This document shows positions 28,366 through 38,481 of a stretch of DNA of 64,000 nt, in pieces. Source of the stretch: Vibrio ziniensis. Its GTDB lineage: Bacteria > Pseudomonadota > Gammaproteobacteria > Enterobacterales > Vibrionaceae. The position numbers and the translations under genes are program-made. A model generated the notes under the pieces. That model was not told where the DNA came from, did not search any database, and worked only from the letters and a program-made list of their open reading frames with translations. How positions within the stretch are numbered: the first letter of the stretch is position 1; the number at the start of each line of letters is the position of its first letter. The stretch spans positions 1,984,001-2,048,000 of the forward strand of contig NZ_CP049331.1 of assembly GCF_011064285.1 (NCBI RefSeq), read 5' to 3'.

Positions 28366-29316
28366 ATGCGAGTTGTTTTAGGCCCCATGGAGGGCGTATT
28401 AGATAGTCTGATGCGCGAAATGCTCACAGAAATCAATGACTATGATTTCTGTGTCACTGAGTTTGTACGCGTTATTGACCAAACGCTTCCCGATCACATG
28501 TTCTATCGTCTTTGCCCTGAACTAAAACAAGATTCTGCGACGAAATCCGGCGTACCTGTAAAAGTTCAATTGCTTGGTCAAGAACCAGAATGGATGGCAG
28601 AAAATGCCGTTCGTGCCGCTAATCTCGGTGCATACGGAATCGATCTCAACTTCGGTTGTCCAGCGAAAACAGTCAATAAAAGCAAAGGTGGCGCAGCGTT
28701 ATTGCAACAACCAGAACTTATCTACCAAGTCGTAAAAGCCTGTCGAGAGGCAGTTCCAGCACATATTCCTGTCTCAGCAAAAATTCGTCTTGGTTGGGAA
28801 AATCCTGATGACTGCTTTGAAATTGTCGATGCTGTATCACAAGCTAAAGCTGACGAACTAACGGTTCATGCCAGAACCAAGATGGGTGGCTATAAGGCAA
28901 GCGAAATTAAATGGGAATACATTGATAAAATCCGCCAGAAAACTTCTGTTCCTCTTATTGCCAATGGCGAAGTGTGGAGCTATCAAGATGGCCAGGATTG
29001 CATAAAGACCACTGGCGTCGATTCACTAATGGTGTGTCGCGGTGCGTTGAATATTCCAAACTTAGGTAATATGGTCAAACACAACCATGAAGCTATGTCT
29101 TGGAATGAAGTGGTGGAGCTACTGATTAAATACTCTGAATTCGAAGTCAATGGCGATAAAGCGAAATACTATCCAAACCGAGTGAAACAGTGGTTTTCAT
29201 ACCTGCGCCAGGCTTACCCTGACGCAGCAGACTTATTTAGAGAAATTCGCGTCAAAAATGACGTTGAAGCCATGGTTGAACATTTAAAACGCTATAGAGA
29301 TTCACTATACGCGTAA
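28366..29316 (+). CDS. dusC: tRNA-dihydrouridine(16) synthase
   Basis: 316 residues. An FMN- and NADPH-dependent enzyme that reduces U16 of tRNA. It starts VVLGPMEGVLDSLMRE; the motif GIDLNFGCPAKTVNKSKGGA contains the catalytic cysteine C98. AKIRLGW, LTVHARTK and IANGEVWS are FMN/phosphate contacts. The short 316-residue form and the PMEGVLD start favour DusC over DusA or DusB. Convergent with the diguanylate cyclase gene, eight bases apart, with no hairpin between them. Confidence 0.92.
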   Translation: MRVVLGPMEGVLDSLMREMLTEINDYDFCVTEFVRVIDQTLPDHMFYRLCPELKQDSATKSGVPVKVQLLGQEPEWMAENAVRAANLGAYGIDLNFGCPAKTVNKSKGGAALLQQPELIYQVVKACREAVPAHIPVSAKIRLGWENPDDCFEIVDAVSQAKADELTVHARTKMGGYKASEIKWEYIDKIRQKTSVPLIANGEVWSYQDGQDCIKTTGVDSLMVCRGALNIPNLGNMVKHNHEAMSWNEVVELLIKYSEFEVNGDKAKYYPNRVKQWFSYLRQAYPDAADLFREIRVKNDVEAMVEHLKRYRDSLYA

Positions 29317-29324
29317 CAGTTTAC

Positions 29325-30788
29325 CTAAAACACCAGCTTGTTTTTGCCGGTAGTTTTAGCTTCATAAAGTTTCTCATCTGCGATTTTGAATAGCTTATCG
29401 AAATCGCAGCCTTCCGCACTTTCAATAATCTCAACACCGCCAGACACCGTGAATCCTCGCTCGACGACACTAGAAGATTTCTCTGTAATAGCATCCTTAA
29501 CACGTAACATAATTTTTTTCAGCACATCTCGGTCGTCGCCCGTTAGATAAATCACAAACTCTTCACCGCCAAATCTTGCTACAGCGTCAGTGCTACGAAT
29601 GCTCTTTTCTATCTGCTCACCCAAATAGCAAATCACATTGTCACCGATATCATGACCGTAGGTGTCGTTAATAGATTTAAAATTGTCGATATCAAACACC
29701 GAGATTGACAGATAGGTGTTATGCTCTTTGCCCTTTAAAAACTCTTCCATGCCACGACGATTCAAAACACCAGTCATCGGATCGTGGGATGCTAAGTTCT
29801 CGTAGTAGTTTTTTTCTACTCGGGTACCAAGATGTAATGCGCCTATTACAGTCACTAAATACGCAAGCAATACGACTGTGATCCCCATGCTCATGTCACT
29901 GACAAACTGACTCAGCTCATTTTTCCAATCCCAGTGGTAGTAGAGATAGTGATCCATGTTGGTATAGCTGACATTCAGTTTATGGGGCAGATAGACCGAA
30001 CGATCTAAAGGCAGAGATTCGGAGCGAACCAGCCTTAGTTTCCCAGCTACTGGAGATAAATCTCCGATTAGCTTATCAACACTGACATCCAGAACGACTA
30101 CACCTTGGAATTCTTTATTCTCAAATACTGGCATCGCAAGTGTCATGTTGTTACGTTGCATCAACACTTCGCTAAATGCACTAGGACCAATGACAGATAT
30201 AACATCGGGATTTTGAGCTGCCTCTTGCCAAAACGTCTTTAATCGAATGGTATTTAACTGCTCTTGGGTAATACCTTGGATCGCTTCCTTCGGAGAAGAG
30301 ATGATAAAACCATGGTCATCGAGATAGTGAACACCGATAACATAGTCGTCGAGATCATGAAGGAATGAAATGATTGGAGCCAATGTGACTTTTCTTAACG
30401 CTAGTTCAGTGACATCACTAGTAACATTACAGTACTTTTCGTCACCAACCATCATATAACTGATGTTAATTGGTGGAGACGAATGAGCCAGGTTCTGCGT
30501 AAGAATTGACGACTCTTTAGGAGATAACTGACACACGCCATCAACCACCTCAATATTGAAATCGGCAGAAGCAGTCAGAGAGGTTTCGTAATAACTGGTG
30601 AAGCCATAGTCAAGAGCCACCAGGATCTTGCCAGCTCTTTGCAGCATGATGTTGACATTTCGGTACTCTGTACGGATCTGCTGATTGAGTACTATTAAAT
30701 AGGAATAAGCCATTACAGCAATAACTGCTATTACTAAAGCTAAGGGTACAAAAATGACTACTTTTTTATAGTTTTTTTTTGGTTTCAT
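29325..30788 (-). CDS. Membrane diguanylate cyclase (GGDEF) with periplasmic sensor domain
   Basis: 487 residues. One membrane segment at about 10-33, a periplasmic sensor region (about 35-298, dCache-like with VVVLDVSVDKLIGDLSPVAG), a second membrane segment (about 300-320), then a GGDEF domain. The active site reads GGEEF (407-411), so it should make cyclic di-GMP from GTP. The inhibitory I-site RxxD is present as R398-STD401, five residues before GGEEF, indicating product feedback. The ligand is unknown. About 210 bases of AT-rich sequence upstream hold its promoter; nothing else is seen there. Confidence 0.93.
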   Translation of the reverse strand: MKPKKNYKKVVIFVPLALVIAVIAVMAYSYLIVLNQQIRTEYRNVNIMLQRAGKILVALDYGFTSYYETSLTASADFNIEVVDGVCQLSPKESSILTQNLAHSSPPINISYMMVGDEKYCNVTSDVTELALRKVTLAPIISFLHDLDDYVIGVHYLDDHGFIISSPKEAIQGITQEQLNTIRLKTFWQEAAQNPDVISVIGPSAFSEVLMQRNNMTLAMPVFENKEFQGVVVLDVSVDKLIGDLSPVAGKLRLVRSESLPLDRSVYLPHKLNVSYTNMDHYLYYHWDWKNELSQFVSDMSMGITVVLLAYLVTVIGALHLGTRVEKNYYENLASHDPMTGVLNRRGMEEFLKGKEHNTYLSISVFDIDNFKSINDTYGHDIGDNVICYLGEQIEKSIRSTDAVARFGGEEFVIYLTGDDRDVLKKIMLRVKDAITEKSSSVVERGFTVSGGVEIIESAEGCDFDKLFKIADEKLYEAKTTGKNKLVF

Positions 30789-31001
30789 ATACTTTTCTTC
30801 GTATCAAAACAAAGGAAGAGAATTCTTTTAGTCCTTAGAGTAGTACACTTCATTTCATATATATATGCATATTGTATCGTTATAGGAATCTATTTCGATT
30901 GTTTTATATCTATCTCAATAATACAACATGGATTGTTCATATCATCCCAGACAAAAAGTGATACCTATTGCTTAATTGACTTACCTTGTTGTTTAAAAAG
31001 C

Positions 31002-31052
31002 AAAATCCTCCTTACACAGCTTGCGACTTTCGCAAGGTGTAAAGAGGATTAC
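31002..31052 (-). terminator. Terminator of the PF04392-type ABC operon
   Basis: AATCCTCCTTACAC (from 31004) pairs imperfectly with GTGTAAAGAGGATT (ending 31050), with an inner TTGCGA/TCGCAA stem. On the minus strand TTTTG follows. It lies 24 bases beyond the ATPase stop. Confidence 0.75.
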
Positions 31053-31075
31053 ATATAGTTAATCAAATAAAGGGT

Positions 31076-31870
31076 TTAGTTCAGCAATAGGCTGTCATCA
31101 GACAGTTCTTCACCACGAACTTTAGAGAACATCTCAAGCAAATCTGGAACCTGCATATTGGCACGTTGGTCACCTGAAACATCCAGAACAATTTCACCTT
31201 GGTGCAGCATCACCGTTCTGTCACCACACGCTAATGCATCTTTCATTGAGTGGGTCACCATCATTACGGTCAGGTTAAACTCTTTCACTATTTTCTTGGT
31301 TAAATCAATAATGAAAGCAGCCATACGAGGGTCTAGTGCCGCTGTATGCTCATCGAGCAAAAGCAACTTACTGTCTGAAAGTGTTGCCATTACAAGACTA
31401 ACCGCTTGACGTTGACCACCAGAGAGCAAACCTATGTTGTCGCCAAGGCGATTTTCTAAGCCTAAGCCAAGAATGCTGATTCGTTCTTGAAAGAGTTTAC
31501 GACGATTAGTAGAAAGCGAATGCTTCCAGCCACGACGTTTACCACGCATGTATGCGAGCGCCATATTCTCTTCAATCGTTAACGCACCACAAGTACCCGC
31601 AAGAGGGTCTTGGAATACGCGAGCACATAGACTTGCACGTTGGTCAACACTACGACGAGTAACATCAATATTGTCGATATTGACTTTGCCACCTACCATC
31701 GGCGTTTCGCCTGTCACCGCACCGAGCAGTGTTGATTTACCTGCACCATTTGAACCGATAACGGTAAGAAACTGATGCTCTGGCACTTGCAGATCAACGC
31801 CTCTTAACGCGCGGTTCTCAAGGATAGTGCCAGGATTAAATGTAACTTGAATATCTTCTAAACGGATCAT
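31076..31870 (-). CDS. ABC transporter ATP-binding protein (TrpX-type importer)
   Basis: 264 residues. Walker A is GSNGAGKST, the signature is LLSGGQRQAVSLVMA, Walker B is LLLLDEHTAALDP, and the switch histidine is MMVTHSMKDAL. The DEHTAALDP form, with H after DE, is typical of the ATPases paired with PF04392 binding proteins. It starts inside the permease stop (four-base overlap) and is the last gene of the three-gene import operon. Substrate unknown; relatives carry tryptophan, tyrosine or other small organic molecules. Confidence 0.9.
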   Translation of the reverse strand: MIRLEDIQVTFNPGTILENRALRGVDLQVPEHQFLTVIGSNGAGKSTLLGAVTGETPMVGGKVNIDNIDVTRRSVDQRASLCARVFQDPLAGTCGALTIEENMALAYMRGKRRGWKHSLSTNRRKLFQERISILGLGLENRLGDNIGLLSGGQRQAVSLVMATLSDSKLLLLDEHTAALDPRMAAFIIDLTKKIVKEFNLTVMMVTHSMKDALACGDRTVMLHQGEIVLDVSGDQRANMQVPDLLEMFSKVRGEELSDDSLLLN

Positions 31871-32811
31871 AATACTTCTCCTGACGCCTTAACCTGCTTA
31901 GATACAACCGACTTCTCAGCAGGTGCACTACCCTTTTTTGGCTTTCGATTCCTTTTCATTTTCGGCATGATTAACGCCAGCGCAACAAGCACTGCGGTAA
32001 CCAAGTTCAAATCTGATGCTTGTAATCCAAACATTCCAGAACTTAGTGCAAACGCCACTGCCAAACGATATAGAACCGAACCAACAATAACCGCGGTTAC
32101 TGCCACCCAAATTTTACGACCAGGAATAAGTGTTTGGCCGAGAATTACCGCCGCCAAACCAACAACGATGGTACCCACGCCGGAAGTCACGTCAGCGAAG
32201 CTGTTTGTTTGTGCAAACAACGCACCTGCAAAGCCAACAAAACCATTTGAAAGTGCCAAGCAAAAATAGGTGTAAAACGCTGTGCTTGCACCTTGCGCTG
32301 CAACCATGCGAGCGTTAACACCCGTTGCACGAAGACCCAAACCAAAGTCACTGTTCAGCAAACGAACAACAAACAACGCCGAAATCAGTACTAATACCGC
32401 AACGACCAGAGGACGAATCAGCATAGGATCACCCATGGATTCGAATGGTGTCAAAATTGTATCTTCACCCAATAGCGCTAAGTTAGGACGTCCCATAATG
32501 CGGATATTGATTGAAAACGCAGCAATCATTGTTAGTATTGATGCTAACAGATGCAGTATTCCACAACGAACGGTTAGGAATGCCGTAACCCAGCCAGTTG
32601 CTGCACCAGCGATAATTGCTAAGCCCGTTGCAATCCATGGGTCGATACCAGCAACAATCGCTGTTGCTGCTACTGCAGCACCCATTGGGAAGCTACCGTC
32701 AACACTTAAATCTGGGAAATCAAGAACTCGGAAAGTCAGGTAAACACCCAGTGCCACCAGACCGTAGATAAGGCCAACCTCTAAGGCGCCAAAAAAGGCA
32801 AAAGCAGACAT
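31867..32811 (-). CDS. ABC transporter permease (branched-chain amino acid-like fold)
   Basis: 314 residues, eight or nine membrane segments. It begins LEVGLIYGLVALGVYLTFRVLDFPDLSVDGSFP, the standard opening of the single-permease importers related to LivH and to the TrpY/RbsC group. The C-terminus is basic and cytoplasmic (KMKRNRKPKKGSAPAEKS). It works with the flanking ATPase and the periplasmic protein. A stem-loop separates it from the binding-protein gene. Confidence 0.9.
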   Translation of the reverse strand: MSAFAFFGALEVGLIYGLVALGVYLTFRVLDFPDLSVDGSFPMGAAVAATAIVAGIDPWIATGLAIIAGAATGWVTAFLTVRCGILHLLASILTMIAAFSINIRIMGRPNLALLGEDTILTPFESMGDPMLIRPLVVAVLVLISALFVVRLLNSDFGLGLRATGVNARMVAAQGASTAFYTYFCLALSNGFVGFAGALFAQTNSFADVTSGVGTIVVGLAAVILGQTLIPGRKIWVAVTAVIVGSVLYRLAVAFALSSGMFGLQASDLNLVTAVLVALALIMPKMKRNRKPKKGSAPAEKSVVSKQVKASGEVL

Positions 32812-32836
32812 ACATACTCCCTTTTCTGCTTAATGA

Positions 32837-32860
32837 AGTTGGCGTATTGCTACGCCAACT
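32837..32860. other. Intercistronic stem-loop after the PF04392 binding-protein gene
   Basis: AGTTGGCGTA (32837-32846) pairs with TACGCCAACT (32851-32860) around TTGC, 16 bases beyond the binding-protein stop on the minus strand. Only TTCATT follows on that strand, so it is more likely a 3'-end stabiliser or weak attenuator than a full terminator. Confidence 0.6.
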
Positions 32861-32875
32861 CTTTTAACAATGGTG

Positions 32876-33841
32876 CTACTTAACGCTTGTTGCACGATCC
32901 ATAACAGATTTAGGAATTTCTAGACCTAGCTTATCGGCCGCAGTCTTGTTAATCACCAAATCAGAACCTTTAGCAACTTTAACATCCAAAGAACCAGGAG
33001 CAGCGCCTTCCAAGATAGCAGCTACATAATCTGCGGTTTGTACACCAATTTGGTAGTAATCAAAACCAAGACTAGCTACAGCACCACGCTCTACGTATGA
33101 AGTTGCAGCACCAAATACAGGTGTTTTTGCTTGGTTTGCAGCAACGATCATGCCTTCGATTGCACTAGCAACTGTGTTATCGATAAGTGCATAAATGATG
33201 TCAGACTTAGCCGAAATCGCTTGTGTTGCTGACTGAACATCCGCACTTTTCAGTGCAGTTGCTTCAACTAGAGTAATACCGTGTTTTTGAGTAGACGTTT
33301 TTAGCAGTTCCATCAAGCTTACTGCGTTTGCTTCACCCGGGTTGTAAACCACACCGATAGATTTCACGTTTGGCATAATTTCTTTAATTAGCTCAACGTG
33401 TTGTTCAACTGGAGAAAGGTCAGAAAGACCGGTAACGTTCTTTCCTGGTTGTTCCATTTTAGAAACTAATTTAGCACCTACTGGATCAGTAACCGCAGTA
33501 AATACCACTGGAATTGTTTTGGTTGCTGAAACTAAAGCTTGCGCAGTAGGTGTTGCAATACCAACTAATACGTCTGGCTTTTCACCTACAAACTGACGGG
33601 CAATTTGTACAGCGATTGCAGGGTTACCCTGTGCGGTTTTAAAATCAAACTCTAGGTTTTTGCCTTCTTCATAGCCTTTTGCTTTTAGGCCATCAAGCAG
33701 ACCTTGACGTGTTGCATCGAGTGCTGGGTGTTCAACGATTTGTGAAACCGCCACTTTAGCGGTTTTAGCCATAATGCTGTGGGAAGAAAGTAATGCAGCT
33801 CCGGCTAGAACGGCGGTAGCAATGACCTTGCTTGCTTTCAT
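32876..33841 (-). CDS. ABC transporter substrate-binding protein (PF04392 family)
   Basis: 321 residues. A signal peptide (VIATAVLAGAALLSSHSIMA, cleavage after MAK or nearby) precedes KVAVSQIVEHPALDATRQGLLDGLK, the hallmark of the ABC_sub_bind/TrpX group. VLVGIATPTAQALVSATKTIPVVFTAVTDPVGAKLV and the pattern NVTGLSDLSPVEQHVELI are strongly conserved. It binds a small organic ligand in the periplasm; Gram-positive relatives bind tryptophan, but the specificity here cannot be read. First gene of the operon. Confidence 0.88.
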   Translation of the reverse strand: MKASKVIATAVLAGAALLSSHSIMAKTAKVAVSQIVEHPALDATRQGLLDGLKAKGYEEGKNLEFDFKTAQGNPAIAVQIARQFVGEKPDVLVGIATPTAQALVSATKTIPVVFTAVTDPVGAKLVSKMEQPGKNVTGLSDLSPVEQHVELIKEIMPNVKSIGVVYNPGEANAVSLMELLKTSTQKHGITLVEATALKSADVQSATQAISAKSDIIYALIDNTVASAIEGMIVAANQAKTPVFGAATSYVERGAVASLGFDYYQIGVQTADYVAAILEGAAPGSLDVKVAKGSDLVINKTAADKLGLEIPKSVMDRATSVK

Positions 33842-34100
33842 CTTAACTCCTTGATTTAAAGCATATTATTATTTGATGTTGTGTGATGTTTTTTAGTTAT
33901 TGTGCAATTAGCATGCACTTAGCAACATTATTACCAGTAAGTATGCGTAAATGGAAGAAACATTTAACCGAGAAATAACAAAAAGAGAGTAATAAACAGA
34001 GTCTTGAGTTAACAAAGAAAAAGTACAAAAACGATGAACCGTTTTCAGCAAATTTTTTTGTTGCTGATGAGAGATAATTCAACGGAGAAAGAGATATGAA
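33842..34100. other. Intergenic region upstream of the PF04392 operon
   Basis: About 260 AT-rich bases between the divergently spaced ABC operon and the yfbV terminator. It should carry the ABC promoter; I found no convincing hexamers, operator or riboswitch. A 61-codon open frame on the minus strand (33897-34082) has no ribosome-binding sequence or plausible protein features. Confidence 0.5.
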
Positions 34101-34128
34101 AAAGGCTCCATATGAAACAAGAGCCTTT
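34101..34128 (-). terminator. Terminator of yfbV
   Basis: AAAGGCTC (34101-34108) pairs with GAGCCTTT (34121-34128). On the minus strand TTTTTCATATC follows. It lies 15 bases beyond the yfbV stop. Confidence 0.75.
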
Positions 34129-34142
34129 ATGAATTTGTTAAA

Positions 34143-34595
34143 TTAGAACCAGCGATCTAATGAGGTTTTATCAAGCTGACGGAAAGCTCGATTAAGAACC
34201 ATTGCTAGCTCTTTGTATCGTGGTCGCGATTTTATTGGCTCGAGAGCAGAACCTGTTTCAATGATTTTTGCATGTATCTCACGATACCAACCTGCCAGAG
34301 CTGGTGGCAACTGGGTGTTTGCTCTATGACCTAACCACCACATACCTTGCAAAGGTAAGCTAATAGCAAATAAAGCGACAACAACAGCTTGCGGCATAGC
34401 TTGAACATTTTGAAAACTCATCTGAGTTAACACGCTAATAGCGGCAACGGCTGGCATCACTTTGATACCAAAGCGGGTCGCTTTAATGATTCGCGCTTCC
34501 GGAAAAAGAAGGTTCAACTCTTTCCGCATAGGCCAAACTTGCATGTACTTTTGGCCATCTTTCAAGCTGTGGATGATTCCGACACGATTGCTCAT
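34143..34595 (-). CDS. yfbV: UPF0208/DUF412 membrane protein YfbV
   Basis: 150 residues, the same length as E. coli YfbV. Two membrane segments (about 45-65 and 70-88) lie between charged ends: the N-terminus carries [41 protein letters not shown] and the C-terminus [13 protein letters not shown]. It is divergent to ackA-pta, exactly as in E. coli, where the product helps shape the Ter chromosome domain or membrane features. Function not firmly established. Confidence 0.9.
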   Translation of the reverse strand: MSNRVGIIHSLKDGQKYMQVWPMRKELNLLFPEARIIKATRFGIKVMPAVAAISVLTQMSFQNVQAMPQAVVVALFAISLPLQGMWWLGHRANTQLPPALAGWYREIHAKIIETGSALEPIKSRPRYKELAMVLNRAFRQLDKTSLDRWF

Positions 34596-34954
34596 ACCAC
34601 TTCCTCACTCTCAGGTTATCGCCTCTTTTGGGCGAATTCGCTAAAAAATAGTTGAATAGTTCAACGAATAACGTAAAAATTTGATAAAAGCTAATATTGA
34701 TTCAAATTTTTTTTGTTATATTACCCCATTATCGCTATCCTTTGCGGACTCTCAATCTCATTGTTGCTGTTATTTACAATTTAGGCAACTTTAAGACTTA
34801 TCTGCAAGGAACGCAGCAGACGATTTCAATGACGAAGTCTCGTCTCAAGATAGGGAAGTTAAAGCTTTATTGATTAAGATTAGTACCAACTGCTTATGCA
34901 TCTACTATTCTTGTCATTGATTTTGTCCTAACCGATTATTACAGGTAGTCACTC
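34596..34954 (+). promoter_or_regulatory. ackA control region
   Basis: 359 bases between divergent yfbV and ackA. On the plus strand TTGATT (34697-34702), 16 bases, TATTAC (34719-34724) is the best promoter candidate, which would leave an untranslated leader of roughly 225 bases. A half-conserved anaerobox-like TTGAT-TAAG-ATTAG lies at about 34869-34882. Neither is certain. No stable long hairpin was seen. Confidence 0.35.
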
Positions 34955-36151
34955 ATGTCTAAGCTAGTTTTAGTTTTAAACTGCGGTAGTTCTTCACTTA
35001 AATTCGCTGTTGTCGATGCACAAAACGGCGACGAGCATCTTTCTGGTCTTGCAGAATGTTTACACCTTCCAGAAGCTCGTATCAAGTGGAAACTTGATGG
35101 TAAGCACGAAGCACAACTAGGTGAAGGCGCTGCACACGATGAAGCTCTATCTTTCATCGTAGAAACTATTCTTGCTTCTAAGCCAGAACTTGCGGCACAA
35201 CTTAAAGCTATCGGTCACCGTGTTGTACACGGCGGCGAGAAGTTTACTAAATCTGCTCTAATTGATGATGCTGTACTTCAAGGTATCGAAGACTGCTCAA
35301 CGCTAGCACCACTTCACAACCCAGCACACATCATCGGTATTAAAGCGGCACAGAAAGCGTTCCCTGCACTGAAAAACGTTGCTGTATTTGACACAGCTTT
35401 CCACCAAACTATGCCTGAAGAAGCGTTCTTATACGCACTTCCATACAAACTTTACAAAGAACACGGTGTTCGTCGTTACGGCATGCACGGTACTTCTCAC
35501 CTATTTATCGCTCGCGAAGCCGCTGAGCGTCTAGGTAAGCCAGCTAACGAACTAAACATCATTAACTGTCACCTAGGTAACGGCGCATCTGTATGTGCAA
35601 TTAAAAACGGTGAATCGGTTGATACTTCAATGGGCATGACTCCACTTGAAGGTCTAGTGATGGGTACTCGTTGTGGTGACATCGATCCTGCGATCATTTT
35701 CCACCTACACGACGCTCTTGGTTACTCAGTTGAGCAAATCAACAACATGCTGACTAAAGAGTCTGGTCTTCTAGGTCTAACTGAAGTGACTTCTGACTGT
35801 CGTTTCGTTGAAGACAACTACGGTACTAAAGAAGAAGCAACTCGTGCGATGGACGTATTCTGCCACCGTCTAGCTAAGTACGTAGCTGGCTACACTGCAA
35901 GCCTAGACGGTCGTCTAGACGCTATCGTATTTACTGGTGGTATTGGTGAAAACTCTGCACCAATCCGTGAAATGGTTCTTAACCGCCTAGCTATCTTTGG
36001 TATCAAAGTAGACAGCGAAGGTAACCTAAAAGCTCGTTTCGGTGGCGAAGGTGTGATCACTACAGCTGACAGCCGTATTCCTGCAATGGTTATCTCAACC
36101 AACGAAGAGTTGGTAATCGCTGAAGATACCGCAGCTCTAGCAGGTCTTTAA
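34955..36151 (+). CDS. ackA: Acetate kinase
   Basis: 398 residues, normal length. It interconverts acetate plus ATP and acetyl phosphate. The N-terminal [38 protein letters not shown] (containing the catalytic aspartate) and [13 protein letters not shown] are all present, with [14 protein letters not shown] near the end. Codon use is strongly biased toward frequent codons, in keeping with a highly expressed central-metabolism gene. Followed by pta after 138 bases, with a hairpin between. Confidence 0.98.
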   Translation: MSKLVLVLNCGSSSLKFAVVDAQNGDEHLSGLAECLHLPEARIKWKLDGKHEAQLGEGAAHDEALSFIVETILASKPELAAQLKAIGHRVVHGGEKFTKSALIDDAVLQGIEDCSTLAPLHNPAHIIGIKAAQKAFPALKNVAVFDTAFHQTMPEEAFLYALPYKLYKEHGVRRYGMHGTSHLFIAREAAERLGKPANELNIINCHLGNGASVCAIKNGESVDTSMGMTPLEGLVMGTRCGDIDPAIIFHLHDALGYSVEQINNMLTKESGLLGLTEVTSDCRFVEDNYGTKEEATRAMDVFCHRLAKYVAGYTASLDGRLDAIVFTGGIGENSAPIREMVLNRLAIFGIKVDSEGNLKARFGGEGVITTADSRIPAMVISTNEELVIAEDTAALAGL

Positions 36152-36157
36152 TTTATC

Positions 36158-36183
36158 TCTGGCTAACCTAACGGTTAGCCAGA
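36158..36183 (+). terminator. Hairpin between ackA and pta (partial terminator or stabiliser)
   Basis: TCTGGCTAACC (36158-36168) pairs perfectly with GGTTAGCCAGA (36173-36183) around TAAC, seven bases beyond the ackA stop. It is followed only by TTTCTAT, so termination should be partial. A short inverted repeat AATCTA-N5-TAGATT at 36245-36261 lies farther on, near the pta start. Confidence 0.6.
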
Positions 36184-36289
36184 TTTCTATAGGGGCTTAG
36201 AAAATATTCATTTTTGTCTGATTAACTAAGCTTTATATCAATCCAATCTATATCTTAGATTGCATCCAATAGTTTGAGGTACCTTACAG

Positions 36290-38434
36290 ATGTCCCGTAC
36301 TATTATGCTTATCCCTATCAGTGCTGGCGTAGGTTTAACCAGCGTGAGCATGGGTATTTTACGCGCTATGGAGCGTAAAGGCGTAAACGTTTCTTTCTAC
36401 AAGCCTATTGCTCAACCACGCAGTGGTGAAGATCTACCAGATCTAACTTCTACTATCATCGGTCGCAACAGTGATCTTAAAATTGCTGAACCTTTAGCAA
36501 TGTCTACAGCTGAGACTCTAATCGGCTCAGAGAAAATGGACGAGTTGCTTGAGACTATCGTTGAGCGTTACAACCAAATCAACAGTGAGTCAGAAGTTAC
36601 TCTGATTGAAGGTCTAGTACCTACTCGTAAGCACCCATTCGCTAACCAAGTAAACGCTGAAATTGCGGCAACACTTGGCGCTGAAATTGTATTCGTTGCT
36701 ACTCCTGGTACAAACAACCCAACACAGTTGAAAGAGCGTATTGAAATCGCTTGCTCAAACTTTGGCGGTACTAAGAACAAGAATATTAAAGGTGTAATAA
36801 TCAACAAGCTTAACGCACCTGTTGATGAAGCTGGCCGTACTCGTCCAGATCTATCTGAAATGTTCGATGATGCTGATAGTGCGATTCAAACTAATCTTGA
36901 AGTGATGCAAATCTTCAATACTAGCCCTATTCGTGTTTTAGGTTGTGTGCCTTGGAACATAGAACTGATCGCGACACGTGCAATCGATATGGCTAAGCAC
37001 TTAAATGCTGAAATCATTAATACTGGTGAAATCAAAACTCGCCGTATTAAGAGCATCACTTTCTGTGCACGTTCAATCCCTCACATGATTGAACACTTCA
37101 AGCCTGGTTCTCTACTGGTAACTTCAGCAGACCGCCCAGACGTAATCGTTGCAGCTTCTCTAGCAGCGATGAACGGCGTCGAAATTGGTGCTGTACTTCT
37201 TACTGGTGGTTACGATATCCCTTCAGAAATCGTTGACCTATGTAAACCTGCATTTGATTCTGGTCTACCAATTTTCAAAGCACAAGGTAACACTTGGCAG
37301 ACTTCTCTGAACCTGCAAAGCTTCAGCTTAGAAGTACCTGCTGACGATAAAGAGCGTATTGAGTTCATCAGCGAACACGTAGCAAGCCACATTGATGGCC
37401 CTTGGATTGACTCTCTATCTGAAGGCACTCAAGGTATCCGTCGTCTAAGCCCACCAGCATTCCGTTACCAGTTGACTGAATTTGCTCGTCGTGCAGGTAA
37501 GCGTATCGTTCTTCCTGAAGGTGATGAGCCACGTACAGTAAAAGCTGCGGCTATCTGTGCTGAGCGCGGTATCGCAACGTGTGTACTATTAGGTAACCCT
37601 GACGAAATCCGTCGCGTTGCAGCGCAACAAGGCGTTGAGCTAGGCGCTGGCGTTGAAATCATTGATGCCGATTCAGTTCGTGAAAACTACGTTGCTCGTC
37701 TTGTAGAGCTACGTGGCTCGAAAGGTATGACCGAAGTGGTTGCTCGTGAGAAACTGGAAGATTCAGTTTTCCTAGGCACGATGATGCTTGAAGCAAACGA
37801 AGTTGACGGTCTAGTGTCTGGTGCTGTGCATACAACAGCGAACACTATCGTTCCTCCGTTCCAAATCATCAAGACTGCACCAAATGCGTCTATCGTTTCT
37901 TCAATCTTCTTCATGCTACTGCCTGATCAAGTATTGGTGTACGGTGACTGTGCAATCAACCCAGATCCAACAGCTGAACAACTTGCTGAAATCGCTATCC
38001 AATCTGCTGACTCTGCAGCGGCATTTGGTATCGACCCACGTGTTGCAATGATTTCATACTCTACTGGTGAATCTGGTAAGGGTGCTGACGTTGATAAAGT
38101 ACGTGAAGCAACTCGTATTGCTCAAGAGAAGCGTCCTGATCTTATGATCGATGGTCCTCTACAGTACGATGCTGCAATCATGGAAAACGTAGCAGCTTCT
38201 AAAGCTCCTAACTCTCCAGTTGCAGGTAAAGCGACAGTATTCGTCTTCCCTGACCTAAACACGGGTAACACGACTTACAAAGCGGTACAACGTTCTGCGG
38301 ACCTAGTATCTATCGGTCCTATGCTACAAGGTATGCGTAAGCCTGTTAACGACCTATCTCGTGGTGCGTTAGTAGACGATATCGTATACACAATCGCTCT
38401 GACTGCAATCCAAGCTGACCAAGAAGCAAAATAA
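36290..38434 (+). CDS. pta: Phosphate acetyltransferase
   Basis: 714 residues, the long enterobacterial/Vibrio form. Domains in order: N-terminal P-loop-like CobQ/BioD-related domain ([19 protein letters not shown]), central DRTGG domain (about 220-330), and a C-terminal catalytic phosphotransacetylase domain from about 390 ([59 protein letters not shown]). It converts acetyl-CoA and phosphate to acetyl phosphate. A GAGG ribosome-binding sequence precedes the ATG, and codon bias is like that of ackA. Confidence 0.97.
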   Translation: MSRTIMLIPISAGVGLTSVSMGILRAMERKGVNVSFYKPIAQPRSGEDLPDLTSTIIGRNSDLKIAEPLAMSTAETLIGSEKMDELLETIVERYNQINSESEVTLIEGLVPTRKHPFANQVNAEIAATLGAEIVFVATPGTNNPTQLKERIEIACSNFGGTKNKNIKGVIINKLNAPVDEAGRTRPDLSEMFDDADSAIQTNLEVMQIFNTSPIRVLGCVPWNIELIATRAIDMAKHLNAEIINTGEIKTRRIKSITFCARSIPHMIEHFKPGSLLVTSADRPDVIVAASLAAMNGVEIGAVLLTGGYDIPSEIVDLCKPAFDSGLPIFKAQGNTWQTSLNLQSFSLEVPADDKERIEFISEHVASHIDGPWIDSLSEGTQGIRRLSPPAFRYQLTEFARRAGKRIVLPEGDEPRTVKAAAICAERGIATCVLLGNPDEIRRVAAQQGVELGAGVEIIDADSVRENYVARLVELRGSKGMTEVVAREKLEDSVFLGTMMLEANEVDGLVSGAVHTTANTIVPPFQIIKTAPNASIVSSIFFMLLPDQVLVYGDCAINPDPTAEQLAEIAIQSADSAAAFGIDPRVAMISYSTGESGKGADVDKVREATRIAQEKRPDLMIDGPLQYDAAIMENVAASKAPNSPVAGKATVFVFPDLNTGNTTYKAVQRSADLVSIGPMLQGMRKPVNDLSRGALVDDIVYTIALTAIQADQEAK

Positions 38435-38453
38435 TCTTCACTATCTGCTAGTT

Positions 38454-38481
38454 AAGCCGTGACATATGTCGCGGCTTTTTT
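38454..38481 (+). terminator. Terminator of pta
   Basis: An 11-base stem (38454-38464 with 38467-38477, one T-G pair) and a run of six T. It touches the end of the convergent glutathione transferase gene. Confidence 0.85.

Noticed and set aside
28158..28406. 82-codon plus-strand open frame before dusC
   Set aside because: It overlaps the dusC start out of frame, has no ribosome-binding sequence and shows no family-like pattern.
29317..29324. Terminator between convergent dusC and the diguanylate cyclase
   Set aside because: The gap is eight bases and no hairpin spans it; the genes may terminate within each other.
30789..31001. AT-rich spacer upstream of the diguanylate cyclase examined for a small RNA
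   Set aside because: Only short imperfect palindromes; no hairpin with a T-run on either strand until the ABC terminator.
33897..34082. 61-codon minus-strand open frame upstream of the PF04392 operon
   Set aside because: No ribosome-binding sequence and a random-looking hydrophobic composition in an AT-rich spacer.
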